Shown here one piece after another: positions 1 through 15,100 of a stretch of DNA of 64,000 nucleotides. The DNA is from Pararge aegeria. Its lineage: Eukaryota > Arthropoda > Insecta > Lepidoptera > Nymphalidae. Positions within the stretch are counted from its first letter, which is position 1, and the number at the start of each line of letters is the position of its first letter. Under the pieces are notes generated by a model. It ran no database searches. It was not told the DNA's origin and saw only the letters and a program-made list of their open reading frames with translations. Where the stretch lies: the NCBI RefSeq assembly GCF_905163445.1, contig NC_053181.1, forward strand, positions 7,192,001 through 7,256,000, in the 5' to 3' direction. The translations under genes and the position numbers were made by a program.

Positions 1-189
1 GACACTCCTCTTGCTTGCTTCCTAGTGGACGAAATTAGAAACGAAGGTATCCGCAGGAGAGCCAGTCACTGACATAGCCCAAACCATTAGCAAGTTGAAG
101 TGGCAATGGGCGGTTCCTATGCCGTTGGACCAGGAAAGAAGTATAGTGGTGTCTATACATAAGTGTAAGAAAACTCATTTCCGACTTAC
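1..189 (-). other. ASAP intron 7, partial
   Basis: Sequence after the donor of exon 7 to the window edge. I see no recognisable repeat or further exon in it. The open frame that runs through it is continuation of the exon 7 frame past the donor. Confidence 0.8.
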
Positions 190-3100
190 CATTTGTGGAC
201 CCGCAATCTGCACACACTTGGTTCCCGGGCAGCGAACGTACAGCCCTTATTATGGACCGCTGTAGATCCAACAATGAGTGCCCGTTGTCGTTGCTCTCCC
301 CCGCCTGCTGGTGAAACGCCCTCATCAGTGCTCCTTCTTTACAATTGACAAGAACCGATGTCCATGCTCGCTGCTCGTTTTCGTCTTCCGCTTGAAAATG
401 GTAGGTACGGTTGTCTGAAACAGTAACATATTGAGGGTATGAAATTTAAACTATCAAAATCCGCGACTAAAATAACCTTTCCCAACGATGCGTACAAACT
501 TAGTCGTCATCATTATCAAGCCAATACCCGCCCACTACACGGCACGGGTCTCCTCCCAGGTTAAGGCCTTAGTCCACCACACTGAGCCAGTGTGGATTTG
601 TAGACTTCACGCGCTCTTGAGAATATTGGATACTGACAAGATAGAAGCAGGCGTTACTTTTATTTGCGTAATTCCAAACACAAGCTTAATTGGCTATACT
701 CTATGATTGCTAAAAACTTAACAATTATTCATTGTATTTTTAACATCACGAGGATGCTCCGCTATCGGGGCGAAACGTGCGTAAAGAGTGCATTGCTTAA
801 GAGAACCTAAACCTTAGTCTGCGACGATAAAATCTTCCCCAGCGATGGCCAATAACCGTTAAAGATACAAGTACCTACGAGCGAAATTATTCGCTAGGAT
901 ATAAATAAAACACAGGTGGCAGCGCCGACATATCATTTTTAGGAACGCAATGTACAACAATACATTTCGAATGCCCGAATAATTTGTGTACTCAATTTCA
1001 GGCTGGCCATAAAATCGTGTGATATTTTTATACGTGCTAGTGAAAACTGACATACTAGTTCACAGGCTTTTAGAGGTACAATATTTACTGTCTCTGAGAC
1101 TTATCTGTGAAACCGAAACTCTTATTGTTTGAGTAAACCACTGTCCTACTTTTTAATGAAAGAAATCAGATACAACCCTAATCATCAACCCATTACAGGC
1201 CCAATACAGGACACGGGTCACCTTTAGAATGAGGAAGTTTAAGGTAGTAGGTAGTCTACCACACTGGTCCAGTTCGGATTGGTAGACTTCACACGCCGTT
1301 GAGAACACTATAGAGAACTCTCAAGCATGCAGGTTTCCTCAAGATGTTGTCCTTCCCCGTTTAAGCAAGTGATATTTGAATTGCTTAAATTAAAAACGCA
1401 CATAACTCCGAAAAGTCAGTGGTGCGTGCCTACAACCCTATCACATGCAAATTAAAATAAAGTGACTCCTGTCTTTTTAGTAGGTACGCGTCGCGTAGCG
1501 TACGTACTATGCCCGTGTCGGACTTTTATCTTCAATAGGGTTGTCATAAGTACACACTTAGCAGTTTTGAATTTGTACGGGAAAATAATTAAGCTTCTTT
1601 TGATTTAATATTTTTACACGTATATTTTGTGAGGAAAAAAAACTGCACAAAATGTTTAAACATTTAATAGGTTTTGATATAAACCTATGTATAAAGATTT
1701 TATTTAAGTTCACTAAAGATAAATCGAAACGGATACTTTGGTGTCAAAGATAGTTAGGTGTATTTGCGCTAAATATCTTTTTTTTTTTAAATAAGTAGTG
1801 ATGAAACAAATACTGCTAAAATCCGTATTGTTTTTGATTGCAAATTGATAATGCCTACAAGTCTAAATTTACTGTTGCCTCATTCCAAATGTGTCAATTA
1901 CAAAACGCTTTGAAGCCGGCAACACTGTTTTCAAACATTGTCACGAACAGATAATTTTACTTATCAACAGAACAGCGCGTGATTTCCAAATGAAAATTGG
2001 TTGCATAATAGTTATTGAGATACATTTAAAAGGGCTTATCTCTATCGGGGATTCGTTCTGTGAAACGTAGTATAGGTAATGAATTGCATTTGGCAAATTA
2101 TGTAACCTACGTCAACTAAATATGGGTCTGATTCCCGGTTCAGGTCAGTGTTATTTTTTAATCACCTTTGGCCATTCTCGTTAACTAAACGGTATAAACA
2201 ATATTGTATTCCTTCTGTACGTTACTTGGCTGTATTATACCAGTAGAACTAGCATGTACCTTCGACATTCGCTCTACATTCTGATAATTTATTGTACTTA
2301 CCATCAGTGGAGGAAGTCAAGCGCTAAAAAGGTGCTTAATTGCCTTGCTATCATAATCATCATTACCGGGCCGGCTCACTACAGGTAACGGGTCTGCACT
2401 CAGAATTATAAGGGTTTAGGTCGAAGTCCAACACACTTGCAAAATGCTAGCTGATTTGTAGACTTTGCACCCGTTTGAGAACCGTCATCGTTAAAGCAAG
2501 TAATATTTAACTACCTAAGACGCTCGAAGTAAACGCCGAAGCCCTAACCAATCAGCTAATAGTATTACCCTTACCTTGCGATGATAATCATTAATTAATG
2601 TGCTTATTTAAAAAAAGGTTTTTTTGTACCTTTTTTTCCTGAAATGTCAGTTTCGACTTGATGCTTTGAAAGAATTTAGCAACCTTTGTGCAACTTACGA
2701 AAGCTTTCTAATCTACGGGCGAGAGATAGCATCAGCTATGCTTTGAGTATGTGTCTGAGAAATCAGAAAAGTCTTGAAATACTTAAAAAACTGACATTGC
2801 TCAAGGGGTTTCAAAATTGTTGGTGAAGGCTGCACTAGGTTGTCTCGCACGGAGCCTTTAGAATATAATAAGAACAAAACCATTGAGTTTAGAAATTCGT
2901 AACTAAATACCCACCTATGTCTTGCTGTGTGCGTCTATTGGTTGAGACGACAATGGGTCGATAATGAAAAACAATTATTAAGTTAAATTAACGTTTTTTT
3001 GTTCTTATAATGTGGTAGCACTCTAAATCTTATCGTATACTCAATGGTCCGTGAGTAAGCGATTAGTTTTTAGATTAGCTTACATTGAAACATTAGATGA

Positions 3101-6100
3101 GCCAAATCGTTTTCCATTAGAACTGTGAAATCAAAGTTTCCCCACCGCACGCGCTTCGGGGCTCATTAAGCCATCGTTCCCGTTTTTATCACTAACGAGT
3201 AAGTCTGATACAGTCATTAACCTTTTAGTAGAAGTTTTTGTTATAACTTAAGAACTTTTGAGTCATTAACTCTTAATCAGTTTCGAAGGACATCTTTTCG
3301 TTTGCAGGAAACCCTGATAAAGTACTTTAAATTTTCTTGCGATTGTATCCGAATTAGGATCAGATGATGAAAAATCTTTAAGGATTCGAAAACATACTAC
3401 AGCGAAGAGTGCTTGTAAACCGTCGCCGGAGTTATATACGCAACCGCATGAATGACCGACCGTACCGAAGCGTGTACCAGGAACATTTTAAGAAAAATAT
3501 CTAAATTATTAATACTTACATGAGACTAGATCAAATGCCCGTTTATCTTCCGAGGCGACTTTTATCTGACACGTCAGCAAGTTTACCCTCGTTGGTGTTT
3601 TGTTCTCGTCTGCGTGAAAGATATCCAGGAACCCTTCAGCCGTGACTCTGCATCTCCTCTTTTGCCAAACTCTCCTCACTTTGCCTTCGGATTTCTTTAG
3701 TAGATACCCGCTCCGTGTTACGCCGTGTTGTTTGTCTCCTTGTAATTGGTGGAGAGAATAGCCACCTACGGCCGCAGCAGCCTAAAGTATAAGGGAAAGT
3801 AAATATGTAAGTAAAACAGCTGAGTTGTGATGTACGTGATCTGCTCTCTGAAACTTTGGAACGTGTTAGGAAAATTATGATCCGAGAGAATGAACTTCGA
3901 TCAAATAAAACCAAGAAACTAAACACATAATTTGATACTTGACACATTTGTCTTGCTGAAAGCGCAGGAGCTGATTTTGTTTACAAATAAGTAGTATAAT
4001 GCATAAGGTTATGCCCTTAAAATGTAGGAATCTTTGTTTTTTCTCAATCTCAAGTCTATAAGATCTGATGTAGTCTCAGGTAAAAAGAAAAGCTAATCTA
4101 TTAAAAGCAAGGGTTTACAAGTTGTTAAATCAATTTTAAGTTGGCCTAGAAGTCTCATGCCTGAACAGTTATAGCTACAGATATTACTTTAGCACGAAGA
4201 AAGAGTGATCTGATCTTGTCTGCATTAAGGAGTTCAGTTCGAAAATATCCATCAGATTCTTATGAAACAGAAAACATATATAAGAAAGTATTAAAATCGG
4301 TGCAGATTTGACGAAAAACATAGAAACACAACGTCAAAATAGTCTATTAGTATCACTTTCACTTGGAACTTGGTGGAAAAGATATTATACAAGTCATAAT
4401 AGTCAGTTATACAGCATTACATGTAAAACCTACCATTAAATCCCTTATATCCCTATTATGCCACTTAATCCCTATTCCCTAGATAATCGAATTGTAGAAC
4501 AATCTTATTACACTAATGTAACAAAAGAAGCGTTTTCCGTTTCAATGTTAAGCGTAATCGATAACACTTCAGCAGTAGCCGATTATGTTTAAGCCAATGT
4601 ATAGACTAGACAACCTTTCATGCTTACTCGGTGTTTTTAGTAATACTCGTAATTCTTTTACGCATTTGTTGGGATTCCTAAAGTGAATTATCGGAAAAAA
4701 GCCGCTGTCGAAATAACACATTAAACCGGCTATCCACTATAACAGAGCTATTTGAGATAGCTGCATGATACGAATCTTCGTATAACGAAACTAAGTCATC
4801 AAAGCTAAGGGTTACAGCTGAGCCAATAAGATGGCTATCTGAAACACGATAGTGCGGCAATATAAAATGTATTGAATTACTTGAAGTTTTGGAAGAAATA
4901 TACCGGAAATATCGTTTCGGAAATGATAACAGACATAAATCGGAAGCAAACATTCGCAGAACCTTGTTCACGTACCAAGTTTCAGCGCGTTCAAAATTAA
5001 CTTAGCCTACCCAAAAACCCTTTCCGCCAGTTAAGTTAAGCTATCGTAATCTTCGCATCGACATCCAATGCTTGGACTTTAGTAGGGAGCACTACAAGCA
5101 CTGTGGGAGATCGTAAGATCCATCGCTATGTTTCCTGCACTTTGCTATTTCAGTTAAGCAGCTCAGTCAATAACTCCGGTTCTTCTACCAAGCGGCCACA
5201 AATCCACTGACCGATAACAAACAGTGTTATCGGTTCCAGAAGGTCAATAGTGCGATCGCCAACCCGTAAGTCAATTTGCTATTATTTTTAGGAGATTTGA
5301 AGATGAAAGTTTAGCTATACGCTGTGAAACTAATCGATCCTCTATGTTTTGATAGATCTCCAGGACCGTACAATTCTGATGGAAAGGGCTTTATCTAAGA
5401 TGACCGTAAGAAAACATACCTAAGTAACAACACATTGAAAGAGTTACAAAACAATTCAATAAAGAACTACTCCAGTAAGTAGTAGTCCTTCAGTTAGGGA
5501 AAAGAAGAAATTAAGAAGACAATTACTTCTCTGTCCTGTGGCGTAGCAGCTCTTAGCATATTCCTTAGTTCTAAAAGTCTCCGTCGCTCGTCGTCCTGTT
5601 GCTGCCTTATCTTCTGCAACTGTACACTAAGGTCCGCGATGTAGACGCCAAAGTGCTCGATCGTCTTCAGACCATCTTGAAAGTAATTTGTTTGTGCGTG
5701 ATAGTACTCCACCAGGTGCTGTAGCAGTTCGATGCCCTTCTTTGTTTTTATATCGTTGAACTTTATCAGGTACTGAAAAAAATGTTTCATCATCACTACA
5801 TTGTACTGCCAAAAGTGCTTGAGAGCATTCGGGGGGCACAATAATAAACCCTGATAACCCTTAAATAATTAAAACCGACGTAGCATATACTTTTAGGTAC
5901 TGAATGGAGTTTAATTATCGATTTAAAAAAAATTGCTGTTTAGAATTGTGCGATTTGAAACTTAACCGATTTTAACAAGATTACGAGTTTTGCGGAGCGA
6001 TACGTTATCAAAATTCCTGTCAAAATGACATTAAAAAGTAATGTCCATCCAATCAAAAATAGGATTTAATATGTTCACTAGTTAAGTCCCGACGACATGG

Positions 6101-9100
6101 TACGAAGCCAGCATTTGAGTAGGTTTACTACAGACAGAGAGTCGCCAAAAACCGCGTGGAATTCCCTCCTGTTACCGCATCAGGGAATTACAAGGCGTCG
6201 TTATTAACACGGGAGAAAATCGCACTGTGGAAATACAAATTACGCGCCCTTCCGCGAGCTAAAATGGTATCTGATGACGCACGCGTACGCGCATCATGCA
6301 GTAGAAACAGATTTATATTTCGTAGTTGTGCAATAAATATAATACACGCGACCTTGCACAATCGTCTTGGCGTCTCGCCGGCTGTTTATACTATGTTATG
6401 TTTATAGTTTGTGGCGTTGCCACCACACGATTTGATCGAGGAATTTATCTGATTAGAACATTATTTTATATGTTCCCAATATATTTGGATTTATTTATAC
6501 TTCACGGAAGTTATTGGTGACATTTAGGACCTCATATCATTGACACATTAATCTATTCGATCTAAGGTATCACTTGAACATTGAATATGAGCTAGTTTAT
6601 TAAACAATGTGCCACCGCGCCGCATCCCTCACCCTTGCTTGTTGCACGATCTTTCTTATACATTCAGTTAATATTTATTTTCTTTATAATTAATAATTGA
6701 AATGTTCTTTGTTTAATTTTTTCAATTCTTAAATACTAAACGGACACTTTGGCTTTGGACACATTCACTAGGTCGGGTAGTAAGACGATAATGAAGTTGC
6801 CGTATATTACCATCGCGCTTATGGTTGAAAATCGATAACGTAATACTCTAACAAGTGGATAGCCTTTTAGAATTTGCCTATTATAGTGCATTTCACAACA
6901 AAAGTAATACCGCACCTAGTGTCTGTTAGCTACAAGTGGCGATCAGCCAATCGCCAAATAGGCACAGCGCTCAATGAACGCGTGGGTTGGGTTTATACCA
7001 AAGCCAGGACTGTTGGAACAGTTACAGAACAAAGCGAGGGTCAAGACGGCTCGTCAGCGGCCCTGCGCGGCGCAAGGCCGGTCGATGACCTGACGCTACA
7101 GTACCGCATCGACTAAACACCAGCTACTTTTCTTTATTATTAACTGCACCTCTATTTTAAATAATATTTGCCTAAACTGCACGAGGTTTACTAAAGATTT
7201 CCTCTACAGATAGCTAGGTTAAGAACCTATCATGTTCAAGTTTTTTTAGGAGTTCCAAGTCAAGTCGAAGTAAACTATTGTTTGACGATTTATATACAGC
7301 GATATAAAATGTTCTTTCTGAATGCTCTGACAAGTAACAGTTTAATGATTTATACTTTGTTTTGCAAACTATTACCAGTCAACTTTTCGTTGACAAAACT
7401 TTTGAACCAACTCTTCCCATTCAAACTAAACGCGGAGTTTGCACAAAAGAATAAATACGACAATGGCCTGTGAGCAGACTCTATCTAGATTTATCGGATC
7501 GTGATGTCACCTCCCCTTTCTGAACTCTTTAGGGGGCATTTAAGTAGGTATACAGACTGACAAAGAGCGAGGTGCGACAAAGGAAGCAGTGTTCTGCAAT
7601 AAAAAAACTTTGACTTTTGCTGTCTCTACTTAGTGTCTTATGCAATCCTGGTAGCACGATGCATTGCTGCCTGGAATACTTACTTCTTATTATAAAAGAT
7701 AACGCTTAGAAACTAGAACGGATAGAAACGTACACGCATAGGATCAAATCTCATCAGGAAATGCGAGTCAGCAGAGCGTTTAGTCGTCACACCAGGTACA
7801 CTCAAAATGTAACCGTAAACGGCTTGTAATGAATAAAACTCGTTCAGTCATAATGCCTGCAAAGTATGCCATCATTTCAATATGATAGCATAATGACACA
7901 AAGATTATTGTTATTCGTACATTCATTATAATGCGATATTGAATTGGACCATAATAATATCGTATTTTATTAACATCGTGTCCCAAAAATTGGTCCTTAC
8001 GTCTGGTGACTTAATAGCTGGCGCTTATTTAGCTAAACTAGCCGTTGAGCAATTCAAAGGAGCAATAGCGCCATTATTGGCTACATTTTAATTTAAAAAA
8101 TTTAACGCATATAAATATATTTCACCAGATCTACCAATTAAAAAAAAAAAAAACTATTCTATCATATTTGAATTATTTATGAGCCCGATTACAATAAGGT
8201 ACTTTATGTACTACCTACTATAGATTTGGTTCTAAAATTGTTCGACACGCATCGTGGGTAAGCTCTTAATTTTAGTCTATGTAAAACAAAGATTTAGTTG
8301 ACACAATTGATGTACTAGAAATGACTTTAATTGGGACATATTTGCATATAGTCTGCGAATAACGTATTCCAAGCTCGTTTAGATCTACTAAAACCTATTG
8401 TGAACTTGGAAAACTTGAAAAATTATTTAATAACAACCACCACCGCTTTTATCTCTTAAAAGATAGATTAATGATTGCCATAAAGTTGATGTTGGGAAAG
8501 AGCACCTGCTGATTTTCATGACAGCGTCTTCTCTGTAGATTCTGCCTTATGAAACGCTGGTTAGTCACTCGGACAATCTTAAAGTTTCAAAGGAGCTTGC
8601 CATCATCATTATGAAAAACTTATAACAGTCCACTGCTGGACTAATGGGTTCGCCCGTCAGGAGGATTTGCCTACAATCATAACGCTGGACAGACGAGTCC
8701 AGCGTTATGATTGTAGGCAAATCCTCCTTGAAAGGGTTAAGCCTTATACTCTAAAAAGTTTAAGCAGTTTACTGGACTTTAAAAACAATGACCTATATAG
8801 CAGTAGATAGAAGAGGTAGCCCAGAGAACGCTGCTTCTCGATCTTCATTTTATCCCCTGAGTCGCCTCGTAATAGCCTCGGGAAGAGGAAGGGTGTTGAC
8901 AACTGTATTCTGATCTGCCGTCACCACAAAGCATTAAGGAGGTTATGAATTATGTACACCTATTTGAAGTGAACGAATTATTGAACTTTGCCATTCCCGT
9001 ATATACTTTTGCAAACAACAAAATGGCGCGTTATCTGCGTATACAAAAAAAAATTAAAAAAAAAAATATTTCAGATCTGGCACCAATATTCAAAAGACAG

Positions 9101-12100
9101 TTAAAATAAAATAAATATAAAAAATAATGTACATATAATAATAATATATTCGTTATATATTCAAAATAGGTACTACGTTAATGCAGCGACCAAGGCAATC
9201 AATTGCAGCCTCTGGCACTTGTGCAATAGTCTGCCCGTGAACGTTTTACATACAAGCATACTTAACCACCATAGATAAGCGACGAACAGACATTTGGAAT
9301 TCCGGAGCGACAACGCGAATTTCGCAAGCGCCAACTGATTGCAGTGCGGAATTTTGTTTAAATTTTGCAATACTCGACGCAAGTTTTTAAGTGCCAATGT
9401 TTAGATTTGGCACGCAACTTACATTTTGCATTAACAGTAATAACAGTAGCGGTCTGCTCTCTTAGTACGTTTTTGTACTACTCGTAAACAATAATGGTTT
9501 TCATGTTTCGAAACACATAACGACAGTATTTTGTACGTATAGTACATTCGAGTGGATCGAGGCTCAAGCTTCTTATGTCCCGGGGCCTCCTTTCTAGAGA
9601 ACAATACTTAATTACCAGTGTAGGTCTTAGAGCCATGAAAGGGTTAAGCCTTATACTCTAAAAAGTTTAAGCAGTTTACTGGACTTTAAAAACAATGACC
9701 TATTAATTCAATTTTATTCGGACTGATTAATTCAGACCACTGTTCCACTAAATGCATTTTTACAACGGGAGGACTGTCTCATAATCACCACTCTAGGAAG
9801 ACGGGTTGATCGCAGTAAATGGTTGTAGTAGAACAGAAGTCGCTGCTGCCCGTTCTCCGTCGTATTAGGTTAGTCATCTCGTATAACCCCCACAAAAAGA
9901 CGGGGTATGGTGTCAACTGTATTCTGCTATGTTGTCACCACACGGCTCTAACTGACGATAGTATTGAATACTCGATGCTCACCATCGATGCTCACGACGA
10001 CGAAAACCATCGATGCTCACGAGAAGTGCATTCTCGTACTAAGGGTAAGGGACTTTCAAAATAAATAACTGTACACGAATGGCATTGTCATATGTCGCTG
10101 ACCGGTGTGGTTGAACTTAAATTGAGACTTTATTAGCTAAGTACAAGCACAGTAAATTAAATAGTAAAGCCACTATTATAAAACGGGGTCTTTAATTACA
10201 GCAACAACGTTTATAAATGACTGCATTGTACCAGACTTTTTTTTTCTCATTTCCCAGGGAAGGTATAGTGTTGCTTGGGGCAACACTTGCACAATTCACT
10301 TTCCTTAGTGTCAATTAGATAGAATATTTCGAAAGCAGTACTATATTTCCCACAACCCACGCAAATTTTGGCGAAACTTGCCGCATTTTGGCAATCCAGT
10401 CAAATCGTTCTGAAGATTAGCTCTGACGGTCAAAATTTATTTATTTAGACAGTAAGAAATTTTAAAGCTTATGAAGCACATTTAGGTACCGTCCTGAATT
10501 ATCTAGATTTTAATTTCTTTTTTTTTGTTTCGGTCGCTACTTCCCTCTTTTGGTTGAAAAGACTTCGAGACTGAGGAGGTTCTCGACTCGACTGTATGTT
10601 TTTTTTTGTATATTCGTTACTCCATTACTACGCCAATTATGAACCGATTTTAATTATTTTTTCCCATTTTAATTTGGTGAAGATTTTATTAAGGTATCCT
10701 GGAAAAATCGAGGAACCTATTGTATAGAAAATCAGGCGTTACTTTGCGGATATCCATGATAAGTATATTATTAAAATTAATGAATAATTGTTATTTAACA
10801 ATTATTCATTGTAAAGTCAACATCTCCTGAGGACGCTCCGGTTTAGGAGCGAAACGTGCGTAGAGGGTACATTGCCGAAGATCTGTTTAGAGTGGAGTAT
10901 AAGGATTGAAGAAATTATAAATTACACCATACAGATTCTCCTGCTTTTCGCGGACTATAGCGAATTAAGCTTATTTTTCATATCGAGGAAACTCTTCTAA
11001 TATTATAGGTTCTTTTATGTCAAAAATTGTTAACATTATTAGAAGTCAAACCGTCAGTCAGTGTTATCCAAAGTACGATTAAAAATGAGTTTTAAATTGA
11101 ATCAGTAAACCTAACTAATGTATCAAAATAAGCGTAGTTATTTTAACTGTTCCACGTTTCTAATCTAAACTTAGTTTAGTGAAATTCTGCTACCATTAGT
11201 ACGTTATCAGGGGCGATAACTTTGTAGATAAAACGAGTGGCTATACAAGTTCTGCATTCACTCCGATTATTATTTTTAACTTAACCGACTTTCAATATAG
11301 AGTGTTTTTTTTAGATCACCTGTATTTGAGACAATATTCGACTTATAGACTAATTAAATTTGAATTCCCATTGTTTTGAAAATTTATAACAGTTTATGAC
11401 AGAAAGAGGAAAGCCATCGAATTAACCATCGAATTTTCAATATTTATATTTGTATGTGTTTATATTGTAACCCGCCAACCCGATTTGGAGCAGCGCGGTG
11501 GTTCTATGCAGCAAAAACCTGTCTATAAGAGAGGATGCCTGTACCCAGCTGGGACGTAAATATGCTATTTCTGATAGTAATGATTTAGTATGTAAGTGAG
11601 GTGTACTTACATTTGAGGAATAATGTAGATAATATGAAATAGAAGCGACGCGGACGCCGCAAATCAAATTGTTACATTTCGTTGTCCACTGGGCTGCAAC
11701 GTGCATGTATCCAGTACGCTTCTTAATACAAGATTTTCTTCTCGCAATTGAGGAGTCGCTAGTCTTTAACGAGTATCGAAAAACTTTTGATGATCACAGT
11801 AAAATGGACCTTATTTTTATCATTTTCAAGCTTCAATTTGCCTACAATTCTCCAGATTTGCCACTCTAAAACGATTGCCATTCGGCTCAATTTACTTTGA
11901 CTGTACAGAGTTTAATATGCGAAAACGACTCGTCGATTGTGAGCGAGCAAATTTTTTACTAAGGCTACAGTGAGACTCAGGAGCTTGCGGTGTCAAAATA
12001 AGTCATCTAAGAAATAAGCTCATATCCAACATGATCGCATCTGGCTTGGGCAGTGCATTTTTATTTGATAAACCAAATAATGCCTTATCTTTTAAGGTAA

Positions 12101-15100
12101 CAAAAGTCGAATAAAGATATATAAAGAAAAACAAAGTTGGTCCTTTAAACGTAGCACAGCTTCATCTTTCATTAGCTTGCGTAATTACATGTCTAGAATG
12201 TTTGTTTTAAATTAAATTAAGCAGTTTAATTTAGTATTTCTTGAACTACTATAGAATTTAGAAATTAGTATTAGTAGTAAAGTTAGCAAACGCTGCTTCG
12301 TGAATTAAATTATTTTAGTACAATATTTTCGTAGTTAAACTTCTAAGTTACGTAGCGAAGAATTATCCCATATAACTGACATATTTTATTACATTTATTT
12401 AATTATTTATATGCTGACTTAGATTTAGCAGCAATAGCAGCAATCGCATATTTATTATACCAATAAAAAATATTGCTAATTAATTCATCACTCGGTAGAA
12501 CATATTATGCGAAGCTCGATCAGTAGTACAACCTCATGAGGGAAAAGTGTCGGACAACCGCTATGTATTGTACGAGCAAACAATACAAAGCCGATGTAGA
12601 GGACAACTGACAAGTGTAATTGTGAGGTCGGTCATTCACACGGGCCGCACGCGCCCTATACAAAACATGATAATGTATTATAATATCATAAAGAAATATA
12701 ATGACCTCATCACTGTTAGGTATCGAGTAGCAAAACTATTGATTAATTACCTTTCGTGGCCTAGATATAACATCTGAATGGGAATAGATAAATAAATACA
12801 GATGTTACTATAAGTATGATATACAATACATATCTATTATAATTTATGATGTGTATTAAGTAGATAGGTAGTATAACCTACTGTATTAATTATTAACATG
12901 TGTTTAGAAAGATGAAGTAGTGATGGTGCACCGGTGAACGCAATGTGGGCCCCCAACGGGGTGGATAGACGACATCAAACGAAAGGCTGAGAGCCGCTGA
13001 AAATAAGCGGCCCAGGACTATAGATTTTAGAACTCCACACATTAGATCTACGTCCAGCGGTGGACGTCATTCGGTAGAAGTTTTGATGATGATGATGTTG
13101 TGGTTAGAAATTAGAATTACCTTTTGTTAACTTTAAGCTTTGTGTATATATAGATATATTCAGTTGGCCCAATCGCTCTTCATTTTTTCTTTTGCCTACA
13201 TTAAAACTAAACAAAAACTTGATCCAACTGAAATTGGTGGAATTTATAGTCTCCACAAAAGGGGAACTTCTAGCTTTCCGAAAATTGTTAACCAATTCAT
13301 GGAAGTTCTAAAAGTCGCGAGGTTAAATTAACAAAACGGTCTCAGCTTACAGATTCATTGTCCACCAAGTGCCGCGATTGAATCAAATTTAATTGCACAG
13401 ACATTAAACGGCTCCGGGCCAACTTATCTTCGTGATCAATTTGCAAATTGTAAATTATTTGTATTTTATTTTGTATTTGTGCCCTGAGATACTGTAGCTC
13501 TAAGATGGGTTAAGGCAGGATTTGTTGCCGCCATTTCCAACGCCTAGCCTCGGAGAGTACGAAAGTAGCCGATCCCGGTCGTTACTAACAAGAATTAATG
13601 TATTTTACTTTTTTTTCTATTAGTACTATACATCTTCTTCTTCTTCTTCTAAGTACTATACATATTTTAGATGGGTTTGAGTTCGATACCTAAGCCCATT
13701 GCATCAACATCCCCAGCCTTAAGGATTATTAGAGACCAATGTCTCTTCTTCCGTAAGAGAGTGGAATTAAGAACTTAGAACCTACACTCTGCATACTACC
13801 GGTATATAGCGATAGCAACCGGCTTCTCGATTAACTAACTTTTTCAACAATTGCTAAGCGGTGGTCACCTGTTATCCCCATATAAAATTTGCGATGAGTT
13901 GACAACTAACGCTATCGAATTATGCGTTTGACGACGAGCTGGCAACTTTTATTGTCAAATGTATTTTATTCATGTAACACAGGAACTTATAAAGCGTTCA
14001 TACATATTATATGTTACCATTTCTTTGAGAAGGTGAAGCTAGAAATGCACCCTGGTCTACGAAGAACCCACAACAAACTTGGACGAGTTTTTTTTGGTAC
14101 GTGTTGGAAAAGTTAGTAAATTAACACCACGTCATACGATCTAACGAGCTACAATAATTATAGCTTTAATAGGGGTGAAATACGCCAATTTTCTAATACC
14201 CTGCTTGTAGAGTAGTGATTATTTTTTTACCGAAAAACTTAATGCCTAACTATTTTAATCCGGAAATCTAGTTCAGGACTGGAAATGTGATGAAACACAC
14301 AAACACAAAGAGACAAAGAGAAAGACACACATACACACAAACACCTCGTTGTTTTTGCGTCAACAGACCACGACCACAAACGACGCAGTTAGCACCTGTA
14401 TTTTTTATGCATTCTATTAACAGCCGTTTTTAATTCAATTTGGACTATAAAAACATTGATCGTGATCAGGTGTACCCTTACATCAGCTTTCATTAATGTC
14501 TCACTGACCCTGTTAACACTCCAAATACTTATTAAAAGTAAGATAAAAACTGTCGTACCTTAAAACCAATGTAATTAATTATACTTAACTACTACTTTGA
14601 TATCTTTGTTTGACATAAACAGTTTTTCTTTTTTACTTCGCTTTATCAATCTATCTTAAAGTTGGTTAAACGGCCCATTCGAAACCGAAGTATCATAAAA
14701 CAAAGGCGAAAAACTGCTATGTTATTTAAAGCAGCCATTAATGTTTTTATTTCGAGCCAGCCATCCAATTTAGACGATGCCTCTGAAAAAATCATCCTCT
14801 TTACTAAAATTCTGTTAGAAAAAACTTCAATACGCCTCCGACAGGACATAGCGATACAAACGCTCTGGCATTTCTTGTGAAAGAAATAACTCCTGATGAA
14901 CGTACGCTACGGTGCCTTAAAGCAATATTATCCATTGAAAGCATGTTTTTAAAACCCAAAAATTGGCTCTAAATACAAAACATTTATTTTGAAGTATATT
15001 TTTAAGTCGGAGGTGTGTATTAATAGACGAAATTATTTAGGAACCGATTAAATTTATAAATGATCTTACTAATAAGTCAGTTAACAATGGCTCTACCGCA

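Larger units (their letters stand above)
415..3519 (-). other. ASAP intron 6
   Basis: About 3.1 kb. It holds three minus-orientation copies of SINE family A (509-629, 1181-1430, 2348-2575) and one piece of repeat family D (719-805). The remainder (about 2600-3519) is AT-rich with nothing I can identify. Confidence 0.85.
8628..8950 (+). repeat. Dispersed repeat family C carrying a hairpin
   Basis: It begins CCACTGCTGGACTAATGGG and later reads CCTGAGTCGCCTCGTAATAG, GGAAGAGGAAGGGTGTTGAC and TCTGATCTGCCGTCACCACA, blocks shared with 9735-9960 and 53335-53575. Its middle is a 32-bp-arm hairpin followed by a unit that recurs exactly at 9636-9703. Confidence 0.65.

Noticed and set aside
3636..3947. 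103-codon minus-strand open frame as a gene
   Set aside because: It is a wrong-frame reading over ASAP exon 6, whose true frame encodes the PH domain.
4678..4971. 97-codon minus-strand open frame in ASAP intron 5
   Set aside because: No family resemblance, no splice or promoter context; left as unassigned sequence.
5627..5839. 70-codon minus-strand frame as a gene
   Set aside because: It is an alternative frame over ASAP exon 5; the exon frame has the BAR homology.
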